Part shown: piece by piece, positions 52,619 to 61,962 of the stretch | Position numbering within the stretch: position 1 is the first letter of the stretch | How the letters are laid out: each line of letters begins with the position of its first letter | Assembly: GCA_018806915.1 (NCBI GenBank) | Contig: JAGKQI010000046.1 | Span: 186,001-250,000 of the forward strand | DNA from: Phytophthora colocasiae | Lineage: Eukaryota > Oomycota > Peronosporomycetes > Peronosporales > Peronosporaceae | Direction of reading: 5' to 3' | Length of the DNA: 64,000 nt | Made by a program: the position numbers and the translations under genes | Notes under the pieces: generated by a model | Told to the model about the DNA's origin: nothing | What the model saw: only the letters and a program-made list of their open reading frames with translations | Database searches by the model: none

Positions 52619-53559
52619 TGTAACAGGATGTCATGCCCAACGGACGCAATGCTGACAGACGGACGATGTGGACACTTGAAGGACGGACGACGTGGACGCT
52701 TGAAGGACGTCCGTGAGTTGGACACGATGGACTGGAAGAGCTGCAGCACGAGTGGGAGAAGTGCTGGCGGTCTCGGGAATGGCGAACGACAGAAGCGCAG
52801 GCCGATGAGTGTGGCCGCCTTCTACGAGTACATGTACGGAAGCACGGGAGTGCAGCACGAGGTGGCGGAGCAGTGGTACGATGGGGATGCGAACTGGCTG
52901 CGAGCTGCTGGATACCGGAGACCTTGAAGAAGGGGAACCGGCTGACGAAGTGAAGAGCAGTGGAGCTCACTTCTGAAAGATACGACGAAGGGAGCAAGTG
53001 GAGCTCGCTTCGAAAGATACGACGGGGGGAGCAAGCGAGGAGCTCACTCTGCAACTGGCGCTGAAGAGAGCGTGTGGGATTATTGCAGGCTGCTTGAGAA
53101 GCAGGCAGCATGCAACCGAACGAGCGGACAAGGCTTTGAACGACGGTGACGAGTGGCGAGAACTGGGCGGGCAGCGGAACGGGACTGGGCGACACTAGAA
53201 GGCGGTGGCGACTGGAAGTGCTTTGGTGAGTACTCCGACAGCTGTGCGAGCGACTTCACGTCACCTGGAGGGTCTCAACGGTGTCGGCGGGCTCAGGACG
53301 AACTGCGAGGAGCTGACGGACGAAGACTTGGCTGTGACTGAGACGACGAAAGAGACGAACGAGACGAACGAAAGTAGGCATTAAGAGTAGTGTCTATTCA
53401 ATAAATAGGACCGCGGCAAGAAGCCACGAGTCCGGCGCAGCAACAAGTGGTTGCTGTCGGCCAGAAGGTGTTAAGTATATCCGAAGTGAACGGGACGCAG
53501 AAGCCAAGAGCAATACGACTTGCTCAACGTGCCGGGCAAGATAAAAGGCAAACGCTACA
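52619..53559 (+). repeat. 5' LTR of the gypsy element
   Basis: 941 bp, starts TGTAACAGG and ends CGCTACA. It contains the polyadenylation-like CAATAAATA near 53398, a likely R/U5 border. It is identical in length to the 3' LTR, with three substitutions between them. Confidence 0.95.
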
Positions 53560-53580
53560 TGGTGGTCATACAGGGGCAAC
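53560..53580 (+). other. Putative primer binding site
   Basis: TGGTGGTCATACAGGGG directly follows the 5' LTR. The leading TGG fits pairing with a tRNA CCA end, but I cannot assign the tRNA. Confidence 0.35.
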
Positions 53581-53888
53581 TTCGAAGAATGACGAGACAA
53601 ATGACAAGTGTGAAAAGTGTGAATTCCGACGGCTTGAGAGCAAGTGGAAGGACCGAGGAACGGACTACAAGACTTCGAGCAACGGTGACCGAGTGGTGAG
53701 TTACCAAGCGGGCAACGGGTGGGGCTGGACAACGACAAGAAGGCGGCAGCAACGGATAGTGCTTCGGTGAGTGCTTCCAGGGAGCTGTGTAAGCGACTTC
53801 GCGTTGTCTGGACGTCTCGACGGTGTCGGCGGGCTTGGAACGAGCTGCCAGGTGCCAGCGTTAGAAGACTTGGACGAACGAAACGAGG

Positions 53889-55462
53889 ATGAACGAGAAC
53901 AACGGGGACGTCGACCCCGAAGCGAAGCACGACGGCGAGGAGAGTAACAAAGGCGTCACGACCGGCGTTCAGTGCAACGACGTGCACACCGGAATGGTTT
54001 TTCGGACGAAGACAGCTCTGACGATTCGGAACGGGAACACGGTGGCCCACCCAGCGACGATGGAAGCAGCGGTGGCAGCAGTCCTGAGACGAGTAGCGGA
54101 AGTTCGAGTGACGAGAGCGACCGAAGCAGGTCACGAAGCGTCCGGAGAGTGTATGAACGACGTGATGGACGGCACGATCGCCGAAGCTACGAACGGCGTG
54201 ACCAACAGGGACGTCGCGACCGACGTGAACGACGAGACCGGTACGAGCAACGAGAACGGCACGGGCGACACGAGCAACGCGAACGGGAAGAACGGCGACG
54301 GCGAGCTACGCAACGAAGCATCAAAGACTTGGAGCTTCCGGTGTTCACGCCAGAGTCAGGAATCTCGGTATCGACATGGATCGATCGAATCGACCTTGCA
54401 CTTGAAGGAGCACGAGAATCTGGACGTGGTGACTGGTCCGACAAGGCCTTGTACTTCATCTTGGGCAACAAGTTAGCTGAGAACGCGGCACGATGGTGGG
54501 TAAACCGAGATCGAAGGACGCCGGCACGAGAACGCACTTCGACGCATTTGGAGAGAGGCCTACTGCAGAGGTACGCGCCACCACAGAACTTGGAGGATGC
54601 CGAATGGAGAGTGAATACGCGAATGATGATAGCCGGAGAATCGTACGCAGATTATGCGGCTGGATTGCGAGAAGCAGCCGACAGAAATCCAGTGGAAGAG
54701 AGAGTTTTCCTCGCTCAATTCTATAGAAACTTGGACCGAACGACGAGGCAGCTGGTCAAGCAACCACCAGTTCCGAAGACGCTGGAGAAGGCAGTGAAGA
54801 AGGCGACCCAGTTGAGCGACCCGTTGGAGAATGTGGCGCGAGGAATGCATAACATTGGGCAGACGTTCCCAGCTGCGCATGCGACGCATCTGGTGCAGGT
54901 GAATGGACCCAGCGGTACGACGGTGATGATCCCAGGTGTCGGTGGAGTGAGTGTTCCCGGAGAAGTAGCGGGTGCGACAACGGAGACTGGAGGACGAGCA
55001 GCGACCGAGACAGCTGAACAATTGGCGCTATTCACGAACCCTCAAGGCGTGTATAACCGACTTACGGGCATGATCCAGAAGATACCAGGCAGACGATGGA
55101 ACGGACGATTTTGGGAACCGAAGCCGGCAGGTAAACCACGTGCGCGGAAGAGCAGTGCAAACGAGACAAAGCCACCTGCGAAGAAGGCGAAAACCCAAGC
55201 GACGGAACCAGGCGATGGAGAGTCAGATACCCCACCGAAGACGGCAAAGACGAAAGCAGCGGTAAAGCAGGCTGGTGCGAATGACGGTCGGCAAGATGAA
55301 GCGCGTCAGGAAAACAGTGGTTCGAGAGACAGCAGAGAGTGTCGATGGTGCGGTGACAAGGGCCATTGGTCAACGCATTGTCCGAACGAACCCCGGTGCT
55401 TTGCGTGCAACCGAGTGGGCCACTTTGCGAGGATGTGCACCGACAGCGAGTCGAAGGCATGA
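53889..55462 (+). pseudogene. Gypsy gag polyprotein with two zinc knuckles (frame broken near the start)
   Basis: The main frame (53972-55462) has no in-frame ATG at its front. An ATG at 53889 opens an overlapping frame (MNENNGDVDPEAKHDG), so a small frameshift near 53985 probably separates the start from the body. The body has an acidic Ser-rich N-terminus (SDEDSSDDSEREHGG), an RRDRRERRDRYEQR basic stretch, and the retroelement capsid region (VSTWIDRIDLALEGA, ALYFILGNKLAENAARWW, VFLAQFYRNLDRTTRQL). It ends in two CCHC knuckles (CRWCGDKGHWSTHC and CFACNRVGHFARMC) that package RNA. All capsid landmarks are present apart from the broken start. Confidence 0.8.
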
Positions 55463-56459
55463 AACGATGAGTACATGGGCACACGCGGAACGAAGCCTCT
55501 GACCAAGTCGGAAAACGAGCAGCGAACGGCGTAGCGGGGATACGGCGTTCGACGGTGAGGGACGGACCCCTTGAAAAGAGTGAAGCGACGGAAATTGGCG
55601 TGGTTTGCAATGCGGGACGGCGTGGAAACGGCGTGACTGTGGCGCAGGACAAGGTGTTAACAAGCGACGACATTGTCGAGTGGCAACAGATTATGAAGGA
55701 CGACGAGATGCTGATCAATCGACTACAGGCCGAGAAGTATGTGTCTACCTTGGGACCGGCGATGGCCACGACACGGTATACCCGGGAGCAAAGAGAGCAG
55801 GAGGAATGGAGATATGTGGCAACACGAAAACAGCGGGCGGACAGTAGTGCGAAGGACCGACGTCAAGCTGGGGAAGGCGCAGCGACGGTGGAGACTCCTC
55901 CGGCGGCGACCAGAATGACACGAACGGGTCCAACGGCAGGTGTAAGCGCGACGTCGACGGCGAAGACGGCAGCAACGGCGGGCACCGCCCGATATCGAGC
56001 AACAGAATGTAGCGATGCGCACCATCCGACAGATCGCAGCACTCCGATTACCAATGACGCTGACGGAAGACCAGCCTTGGTAGTGACCGAGGGAGACGAA
56101 CGAAACGGAACGAGGAGATGTACCCGAACGAGGCTTACGCAGACGACGGGCGAACGACACAACGCGAACCGGCAGGGAGTTTAGCCGGGATGAGCCCCTG
56201 ATGACGACGGTATCGAGTGACCAGACGAAACGGGATGAGCCCCTGATGACGACGGTATCGAGTGACCAGACGAAACGGCAGATCGTGCGGTGTCGACTGC
56301 AGGAGCTACGTGCGGTACACAGTGCGAACGAGTCAGCGTCGGATACCATGAAGGCGGCGGTGAATAATACTCCGGCAGTGGCGACAGACAGCACTTCGGC
56401 GATGACGACGGAAGCGGCGGGATCACGCCGAGGAACGCAAACGACGAGAAGACGAACGA
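55463..56459 (+). other. Gypsy internal region lacking protease and reverse transcriptase
   Basis: About 1 kb where a gypsy element should carry protease, reverse transcriptase and RNase H. One frame (55555-56184) is open but shows no catalytic motif: I see no D-S/T-G protease site and no YxDD. Composition is rich in Thr/Ala/Arg. The region appears to replace the lost pol part, or to be what is left of it. Confidence 0.6.
56188..56277 (+). repeat. 45-bp tandem duplication
   Basis: Two perfect head-to-tail copies of a 45-bp unit starting GGGATGAGCCCCTGATGACG. The unit is a multiple of three, so it does not change reading frame. Confidence 0.9.
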
Positions 56460-58474
56460 TTGTGGCGAGAGGAAGCCATTCGGGCGCTGAACGAGATGGC
56501 GGTCGGTGATGGCGACGACGGTGTTGAAACGTTGGTGGACGATGAGGAACCGGCGGTGAATGTACCGGACAACGCGCGGGCAGCAACAACGAATGAGACA
56601 GTGGAAGACGCCGGGACAACGGAGGCGGTATCGGTGGACACGGGTAGTGATGAACGAGCCGTAGGGCATGACGAGCATGTTGGCGAGGTGTCAATTGAAT
56701 CCGAGACGACGAACGAGAAGGAGACGCGGGTTAACGAGCGACGAGTGACGATGGAGCGCGAAGATGAATGTGACGGAGTACAGCGTGCTGAACGAGTAGA
56801 GCGAGTCGAGCAGCGACGGAGTGTTGAACAGACGTTGCAACTTATGGACGACGAAATTCGCGAAGCTCAACGAAAGAGCAAAATGGTCAAACGGTTATTG
56901 GACGTGGGGGTTCACCGAGGACAGAAGGTGTCAACGGTGTACGGACTGGTAATGATTGAAACGGCGGAAGGGCAGCGTGTGATATTGCCACCGGCGTTGT
57001 GGTCCGTGGTTTTCAAGGAGCACCATGATTCCGTGTGGGCAGGTCATTTACGTGCACCGCACACTTATGCGAGGATCGCGGCGATTTACTGGTGACCGGG
57101 ACTGAGTAAGGAGGTGAAACGTTGGGTACGAGGTTGTCAGGGATGTGGCAGCAGGAAGGCGAGACCGCGAGAGGTGGTGCCTCCATTGAGGAGTCTGAGA
57201 GGTGGCGATGTTGGTGACAGGCGCTAGACGTAGCGGGCCCTTTGCCAGCGACTGATGGAGGTAACAGGTTTGTTATCGCAGCAGTTGAGTACGCGACGAG
57301 ATACGTAGTGGCGGTGAGCGTGAAACAGCACACTGCAGAAGACGTGGCGACGTTCCTGATGAAGCACGTTGTGTTACGGTTTGGAGCTTTTCGCGAGTTA
57401 TTGACTGATGGCGCTCCGGAAATGGCTGGACGAGCAATCGAGGAGCTGGTGGTGCTGCTACAAGCGGAACAGACAACGGCAGTACCGCACAGGCCTCAAT
57501 TAGTCGGATTAGTCGAGCGATTCAATCGAACATGGAAAGATATGGTGGCGACGTACATGCATGACGAGAACCAACGAGATTGGGACCGGTGGGTTGATTT
57601 TGCGGTGTATTCCTACAACGCAGGACGGCATTCGACAGTATCCATGTCTCCCAACGAGTTGATGATGGGAAGGCGGTTGAGAAGTCCCAACGAGTTGCTA
57701 CGTGAGACGAGCAGGACGGAAGCCGGCGAATTGAACGAGTATCACCGGAAGTTGGTAGCAGTTTTGAGAAAGAGTCACGAGTGTGCGGAGGTGTCGCGAC
57801 TGCGTGAACAAGAGCGTCAAGCGAGATACTACAACCGGCAGGTACGAAGACGACGAGAGTTCGAGGTGGGCGACAGAGTGTGGATGTATAAACCACCGCG
57901 AGGTGCAAGGGCGACGAAGTTGGTACACCAGTGGATGGGGCCGCTAAGAATAGTTGAGCCTGCGGGGTATGACAATTTCCTGCTGGAACGAGAATACGTT
58001 CGGGGTGAGAACGAGAAGATCATTGCACACGTTTCGTTCTTGGTATCTTACCATTACCCGGCGAACTTTCTGAAAGCGGCAGCAGCCGCCATAGAGGGTG
58101 AAATCGACGAGGAAGGCGACGATGATCATGAACCGACGATACGAGCGATTACTGGCACAGCGACGGCGGCAGTGCATGCAGCAGCGGCTGCACGAGTTGA
58201 AAAGAGACGTAGAGGAACAGCTACGAGTACGGAGGGACGGGCACGACCGAACGAGACTCTGGTGGAGCTCCGGAGACGAAAGCGACGGAATGCGGCCGGG
58301 CAATATGTCCTCGAGTACGAGTTGCAACCTGAACGGGTATGGCGGCGGCAGCAACGAGAAGAGCTGGCGAATGTTGAGAACGACGAGAAATTCTGGGCCT
58401 CCATTGAAGAATACGAGCGGTTGTTCGGAGCCGGAAGAGTCGTGGAAGACTCTCTGGATGGGGAAGGCGTGTAA
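56460..58474 (+). pseudogene. Gypsy integrase, interrupted by stop codons and a frameshift
   Basis: The zinc-binding HHCC part reads FKEHHDSVWAGHLRAPHTYARI then, after an in-frame TGA at 57093-57095 where Trp is expected, CQGCGSRK. A second break near 57210 shifts frame before the catalytic core. The core runs DVAGPLPATDGGNRFVIAAV (first Asp), LLTDGAPEM (second Asp), GLVERFNRTWKDM (Glu), so the DDE triad is kept, followed by a GPY/F-like module (WMGPLRIVEPAGYDNFLL) and a charged tail whose frame runs into the 3' LTR. The lesions mean this copy cannot make intact integrase. Confidence 0.85.
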
Positions 58475-59410
58475 CAGGATGTCATGCCCAACGGACGCAA
58501 TGCTGACAGACGGACGATGTGGACACTTGAAGGACGGACGACGTGGACGCTTGAAGGACGTCCGTGAGTTGGACACGATGGACTGGAAGAGCTGCAGCAC
58601 GAGTGGGAGAAGTGCTGGCGGTCTCGGGAATGGCGAACGACAGAAGCGCAGGCCGATGAGTGTGGCCGCCTTCTACGAGTACATGTACGGAAGCACGGGA
58701 GTGCAGCACGAGGTGGCGGAGCAGTGGTACGATGGGGATGCGAACTGGCTGCGAGCTGCTGGATACCGGAGACCTTGAAGAAGGGGAACCGGCTGACGAA
58801 GTGAAGAGCAGTGGAGCTCACTTCTGAAAGATACGACGAAGGGAGCAAGTGGAGCTCGCTTCGAAAGATACGACGGGGGGAGCAAGCGAGGAGCTCACTC
58901 TGCAACTGGCGCTGAAGAGAGCGTGTGGGATTATTGCAGGCTGCTTGAGAAGCAGGCAGCAGGCAACCGAACGAGCGGACAAGGCTTTGAACGACGGTGA
59001 CGAGTGGCGAGAACTGGGCGGGCAGCGGAACGGGACTGGGCGACACTAGAAGGCGGCGGCGACTGGAAGTGCTTTGGTGAGTACTCCGACAGCTGTGCGA
59101 GCGACTTCACGTTACCTGGAGGGTCTCAACGGTGTCGGCGGGCTCAGGACGAACTGCGAGGAGCTGACGGACGAAGACTTGGCTGTGACTGAGACGACGA
59201 AAGAGACGAACGAGACGAACGAAAGTAGGCATTAAGAGTAGTGTCTATTCAATAAATAGGACCGCGGCAAGAAGCCACGAGTCCGGCGCAGCAACAAGTG
59301 GTTGCTGTCGGCCAGAAGGTGTTAAGTATATCCGAAGTGAACGGGACGCAGAAGCCAAGAGCAATACGACTTGCTCAACGTGCCGGGCAAGATAAAAGGC
59401 AAACGCTACA
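58470..59410 (+). repeat. 3' LTR of the gypsy element
   Basis: 941 bp, identical to the 5' LTR except for three substitutions (58962, 59057, 59113). It is preceded by a purine-rich tract and followed by the target duplicate TATC. Confidence 0.95.
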
Positions 59411-59534
59411 TATCGACCCTGGATGAATTTTATGCGACGCATTTCGTAGTACTGAAGCTGCTCAAAGTTCTGACATCGACGATATACTTGGCACACGTGT
59501 TGGCTTGCGTCCGCTACAGCTTTGGAGACTTCAT

Positions 59535-59878
59535 GGTCATCAAAGCTTTCTCCTAGAGAATCTCCTGCACGTCTCTTCTGCTGTTGTCTTTGCTTTCGCT
59601 CACGAATGAGCTTTTTGTTCTTCTTTGCTTGCTCAATGGAGGGCAACTTCGGAAAACGACTTTCGTCAAACAGAACAGTGTGGCTGTACACCGGCTTCAA
59701 CGTCTCGCAGTCCAAAAGTTTGTAGCCTCTTCGATCTCTTGGATATCCCACAAAGATCATCTTCCTGGCGCGCTTTTCCAATTTCTTTCTCTTGTCGCTC
59801 TCCAGGAATACATACGCAAGACAACCAAACACACGAAGGTGCTTTAGTGGAGGACTACTTCCAAACCACAATTGGCTT
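59535..59878 (-). mobile_element. Ty1/Copia retrotransposon fragment
   Basis: About 340 bp on the minus strand encode part of a Copia polyprotein just after the integrase core: WFGSSPPLKHLRVFGCLAYV, then RKKLEKRARKMIFVGYPRDRRGYKLLD and VLFDESRFPKLP, which are standard Copia landmarks. Neither LTRs nor the rest of pol are present. It lies between the S5 and pore segments of the channel pseudogene, so it is a separate insertion or a capture during repair. No target duplication was found, and both borders are uncertain by about 15 bp. Confidence 0.8.
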
Positions 59879-61039
59879 CGGAGCAGACATAGTTCCTCGC
59901 TGTCGACGGATTATTTGGCGTCGTTGTTTTGGAGCGTGGGAATTATGACGGGGTTTTATGAAGGCCAGCTACCTCGACACGGGGCTGAGTTCATGTTCAC
60001 AATTCTTGTAGCACTCGGTGGGTTCTCCATGTTTACGACACTTTGCGCAACAATATTCGTTATCTCCAAGTGTAAGAGCGACAATGCTGAGGCAATGGGG
60101 GCGCGAATTAACCAGCTTGTGCATGTACTTTCATTTCATCGCGTTCCAGAGAAGCAGCAAGCTCAAGCCATCGAGTACTTGCAGGTGCGTTAGTCTCTCT
60201 AGACCCTGCAATTAATCTAAAGTTGTTGTTTTACATGCTTTCAGCGTTTTTACACGGATGCCGAGTCGACTGATCGGCAGACCGCTACACTATTGTGTCC
60301 ATCCATCGCGAATGATATCCAAGTAGAGCTATTGAAGTGGACCATTGCCCAGATCTCACTTTTCAAAGGCTGCAGTGACCAGTTTATCGTGGCAATGACG
60401 AGTTTGTTGGAGATGATTTCTGTGCCGGCCCAAACAACACTCTTTTCAGATGAGATGCCATGTATGTTGTTCACACTGGAGTACTTGCGATTGTCGTCAA
60501 CTTTGTGACGGTGCGAGAAATCCGGAAGGGATCATGTTTTGGTGAAATATCTGTATTTTCCTCGATGCCACGGACAGCTACAGTCGTTTCTTCGACCTAT
60601 GCGATCCTCTACAAGTTGTCTCGCTTTCACTGTGAGCGCGTTCTACAAGGATACCCGGATTGTGCGTCCCTTATTGCTACTCACGTAGACGATATCCTGG
60701 ATCAGTTGAACAATGCAGAAAATGATGCTGGGGCGAACATTCTACCTTCCAGTACGGTCGAGCACCCAGAGTACCAGAAGAAAGCACTTCTTCGCAGCCC
60801 CTCCATTGCTGCTGGGGATGTAGCAGGAGCTTCAGCGCTTGCCAGGGTGCTAACAAGAAAAGGAAATGACGTGTTTTCAGCTCCTCGAAGACGAGTGTCG
60901 CGACGGTTATCGAGAAAAACTGCTGTGAGTCCAGGATCTCTGCGATTTTCGCAGAAGTCACAAAAATCTCAACAGAGCTCCAAAGCAACCACAGTGGGCA
61001 GCGCTTAGAAACTGTCTATTCGACTACAAGCGAAGATTT

Positions 61040-61902
61040 TTTTGTGTCATCAGCCCGGAGACTAAACAGCGACCAAGTAATACGAAAACGGACACCGAGT
61101 TTGGATTCCCCGAACCGAAGCAGAAATGCAGTTATTGTTTATCGGCATTACGGCTCTGGGGGTACTTCTTGTTTGGGAGGTGCATTGACCACCACTCGCG
61201 AGCGCGGATGTGGTGGTTGCTACTACTTTACTCGAATCTACGCTACTGCTGGGTTATGATCCCTGTCCAAGTCATTTTTCCGCTGTGGCAGCGGCCATCC
61301 TGGATTATCTTATTGGCTGATGGCATTTCCAATTTCGGCTATCATTTACGGCTCACTCTGAGAAGATCATGAACCCGATGCGCAGCGCAGCGGTATTTAA
61401 GGGATGGATTTGTCTTCGATGTACTGTAGTATGCGCGCTCCCCTGTGAGTATGCACACATGCCTAGTTATGGCTTGATGTGCCGTCCTCGTCTTGTACGG
61501 GTATATCACGTACGAAAGAATTTGGAAGAGCTTGGGCAGTTCATCCCTTTGAACGGGAAGAGACATCTCTTTCTTCAGGGATGTTGTTATTTATGATGGC
61601 TCACGTCATTGCATGCACTTACTTTGGAATCTCGTACTTCGAAGGGTTTGTATCCAAATGAACATGAGGCGTGGATTTGTCCTAGCAGCCTTTGCTTGCG
61701 AGGTTTAAACGCGACACATCTTGAAAACTGCAATGGAAAAGTTTTTAGTGTGCAAGTTGATGGAGACGATTTGCAGGCAATTACCGTGCTGGAGTATTTT
61801 CGATCCTTTTACCTCGCAGTTGCGCCGGGAAGTAATATCGAGCCCACAAGCGATCTCGTCCATACGAGTCTAGTTACATCACACGCCTTCGTGTCCGCTT
61901 AA
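61040..61902 (+). pseudogene. Remnant of a second six-helix channel unit
   Basis: Downstream of the first channel's stop, broken frames give S1-like RMWWLLLLYSNLRYCWVMIP with a following S2-like PLWQRPSWIILLADGIS (61190-61325), an S3-S4-like part (VVCALPCEYAH, GLMCRPRLVRVYHVRKN, about 61425-61525), S5-like LFMMAHVIACTYFGISYFEG (61590-61650) and a pore-proximal LQAITVLEYFRSFYLAV (61770-61830). The order S1-S5-pore is kept, but frames change several times and S6 and the nucleotide-binding domain are missing. Either a tandem channel gene has decayed, or the original protein was a double-unit channel. The relic ends just before the CRN promoter. Confidence 0.55.
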
Positions 61903-61931
61903 ATACGCTCGGAAATTCTCCCTCCTTCTTC

Positions 61932-61944
61932 CTCATTCCATAAT
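61932..61944 (+). promoter_or_regulatory. Oomycete initiator-like element of the CRN gene
   Basis: CTCATTCCATAAT is a good match to the oomycete initiator plus the AT-rich flanking part. It lies about 28 nt before the CRN ATG at 61963, the usual spacing. Confidence 0.6.
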
Positions 61945-61962
61945 CTGCCGGCTCGAGGAAAG

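Larger units (their letters stand above)
52619..59410 (+). mobile_element. Ty3/gypsy LTR retrotransposon, young and non-autonomous
   Basis: A 6792-bp element with two 941-bp LTRs (TGTA...TACA ends), flanked by the 4-bp target duplication TATC at 52615-52618 and 59411-59414. The LTRs differ at only three positions (53111, 53206, 53262). The internal 4.9 kb holds gag and an integrase region, both with broken frames, but no recognisable protease, reverse transcriptase or RNase H, and there is no space for them. A purine-rich tract (GGATGGGGAAGGCG) abuts the 3' LTR, and an AATAAA lies at 53400 in the LTR. Gene order with integrase last is of gypsy type. It must have been mobilised by a related complete element. 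Confidence 0.92.
52064..61008 (+). pseudogene. Cyclic-nucleotide-gated cation channel gene disrupted by retrotransposons
   Basis: Pieces of a six-helix channel are spread over 9 kb. 52064-52618 gives a basic N-terminus, S1 (VWEQLLLLCVLHESFML), S2 and S3 (FVLDILSLLP). After an apparent 1-nt insertion near 52533 another frame gives the S4 sensor (NKLLLLKFLRWTRLPHLI). A gypsy element follows at once. S5 resumes at 59415 (LKLLKVLTSTIYLAHVLACV) in the S4 frame. A Copia fragment breaks the turret. The pore and S6 (LFWSVGIMTGFYEG, ILVALGGFSMFTTLC) run to 60184; a 60-bp intron and the cyclic-nucleotide-binding domain (CFGEISVFSSMPRTATV) follow, with a second frameshift near 60465. The filter TGFYEG differs from K-selective TVGYGD. 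Four independent lesions make it a pseudogene. Confidence 0.85.

Noticed and set aside
52064..52927. Channel N-terminus as an intact gene of about 290 residues
   Set aside because: The last 100 codons are LTR sequence; the true gene continues beyond the gypsy element.
52619..53340. Long open frames on both strands within the LTRs
   Set aside because: They repeat identically in both LTRs, have no domain, and are explained by the GC-rich, stop-poor composition of the LTR.
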